The notes beneath the pieces were generated by a model. The model had not been told where the DNA came from and made no database searches. It was given only the letters and a program-made list of their open reading frames with translations. Source: an uncultured Bacteroidota bacterium (lineage in GTDB: Bacteria; Bacteroidota; Bacteroidia; Chitinophagales; Chitinophagaceae). From it: 6,223 nt of DNA. Positions 5,307 to 6,223 of the stretch are shown piece after piece. Positions within the stretch are counted from its first letter, which is position 1; every line of letters begins with the position of its first letter. The position numbers and the translations under genes are program-made. The stretch spans positions 1-6,223 of the forward strand of contig CAIWHI010000358.1 of NCBI GenBank assembly GCA_903912435.1, given 5' to 3'.

Positions 5307-6223
5307 ATGAAAAAAATACTCCTTTTTGCAGTATTACTTATGGCAGGTTGGGCTGCTATGGCACAAACAAGCAACATCCCATACCAGCTACATTTTACGG
5401 CTGTAGCCCGCAATCCTACAACCCACAATCCGGTAACATCAACTGTAGATGTGAGATTAGAAGTATGGCACAGTGGCAGTAGCACTGCTTTTTCACCTGA
5501 TACAACTATTCAGTATTGTGAGGAAATCCATACAATTACACCAAATTCGTATGGGGAATTTTCTGCAAATTTCGGTACTAGTTCTGCAGTAATATGCATT
5601 AGCGGTACAACTTTAAGCAATACACAATGGGAGAAAGGTAACTACTGGTACATCATAAAGTATGATACTGCCGGTGGCACATTTGTTCCTATTGATACAG
5701 GAAAATTCACCAGCAGCACCTATTCTTATGCAGCCCACACTGCTGAGAAGTTGGTTAATGTAGGTACAGCACCAACTACAGGAAGTGTACTAACATGGAC
5801 TGGTACATCTTGGGTGGCTTCAGTTCCATCTGGGGTTTTACCAGGTACAATCCAAGCATGGGCAGGAGCTACAGTCCCATCTGGTTATCTTTTTTGTAAC
5901 GGTGATACCGTTAATTCATCTACTTATCCCGCATTGTATGCTGCTATAGGGACAACCTGGGGCAATGGAAACCTCACAGCAGGTAGTTTCAATTTGCCTG
6001 ATTTACGTGGAAGGTTTATGAGGGGATATGATGCAACAGCAACTAATGACCCTGATCATAGCAGCAGGACTAATTCTCATTTTGGTGGAGCAAGTGGGAA
6101 TAGTGTGGGAAGTTTGCAAAGTGATTCTTTAGCAGCACATAATCATACATTTCATGCAAGTTATGGATGGCCATATGGAATTGCAGGCAGTTCTGGTAGT
6201 CCAAATATTGAATATGGTTATTG
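5307..6223 (+). CDS. Secreted phage tail collar domain protein (3' end outside window)
   Basis: The frame is open from the ATG at 5307 to the window edge, showing 305 residues. A Sec signal peptide covers about 1-19 (basic MKK, hydrophobic core, AMA before Gln20). Residues 20-145 resemble the N-terminal module of many secreted Bacteroidota surface proteins: YQLHFTAVARNP near 26-37, EEIHTITPNSYGEFSANFG near 72-90, and GKFTSSTYSYAAHTAEKL near 132-149. A linker of the VLTWTGTSWVAS type follows at 161-172. A phage tail collar domain starts at about 179: PGTIQAWAG, VPSGYLFCNGD, YPALYAAIG, FNLPDLRGRFMRGYD. It then runs into a Gly/Ser-rich part with LAAHNHTFH at 275-283. Collar domains form trimeric fibre tips in phages. 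The signal peptide and host-style module point to an exported cell-surface or extracellular protein and not a virion gene; its target is unknown. The ATG is chosen because the signal peptide starts there. Confidence 0.85.
   Translation, partial: MKKILLFAVLLMAGWAAMAQTSNIPYQLHFTAVARNPTTHNPVTSTVDVRLEVWHSGSSTAFSPDTTIQYCEEIHTITPNSYGEFSANFGTSSAVICISGTTLSNTQWEKGNYWYIIKYDTAGGTFVPIDTGKFTSSTYSYAAHTAEKLVNVGTAPTTGSVLTWTGTSWVASVPSGVLPGTIQAWAGATVPSGYLFCNGDTVNSSTYPALYAAIGTTWGNGNLTAGSFNLPDLRGRFMRGYDATATNDPDHSSRTNSHFGGASGNSVGSLQSDSLAAHNHTFHASYGWPYGIAGSSGSPNIEYGY

Noticed and set aside
5282..5485. Minus-strand open frame of 67 codons
   Set aside because: It is antisense to the signal peptide and N-terminal module of the collar-domain protein; its hydrophobic end is a mirror of that region.
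5307..6223. Collar-domain gene as evidence of a prophage
   Set aside because: The signal peptide and Bacteroidota-type secreted module argue for a host gene, and no other phage-type gene is seen in the window.

Overview
This AT-rich window looks like chromosomal DNA from the phylum Bacteroidota, probably close to the Chitinophagaceae/Sphingobacteriia. Three things suggest this. The promoters match the Bacteroidota pattern (TTTG, then TAnnTTTG). Starts are preceded by A/T-rich sequence and not by Shine-Dalgarno motifs. The last gene has an N-terminal module and a signal peptide ending in Ala-Gln, both typical of secreted proteins in this phylum. The organism is inferred from style only; no rRNA or marker gene is present.

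Layout. Positions 2-40 may be the last codons of an upstream gene. Positions 248-2970 hold six plus-strand genes with gaps of 10 to 86 bases, probably one operon or two. In order they are a membrane-anchored SRPBCC protein, a PhnB-like VOC protein, a 69-residue HMA-like protein without the metal-binding CxxC, a DoxX-like membrane protein, an AHSA1-type SRPBCC protein, and an unrecognised lipoprotein. A strong hairpin (2990-3022) separates them from a convergent minus-strand gene (3077-4333). That gene encodes a stand-alone Mur ligase resembling the C-terminal half of cyanophycin synthetase, with no ATP-grasp half. Positions 4334-5306 are a 973-base gap between divergent genes. It has no convincing gene but many inverted repeats, a very good promoter (5051-5080) and a long leader. 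From 5307 to the window end runs an incomplete gene for a secreted protein carrying a phage tail collar domain.

How the genes work together. The first five genes are small-molecule-binding or redox-associated families that often sit near each other in Bacteroidota, but the sequence names no substrate. The Mur ligase gene and the collar gene appear to be independently regulated single units. I found no tRNA, rRNA, CRISPR array, insertion sequence or integrase. I found no clear evidence of a wholly new system. The most unusual items are the lone CphA-like ligase domain, the phage-type collar domain on a secreted host-style protein, and the repeat-rich control region in front of the latter.
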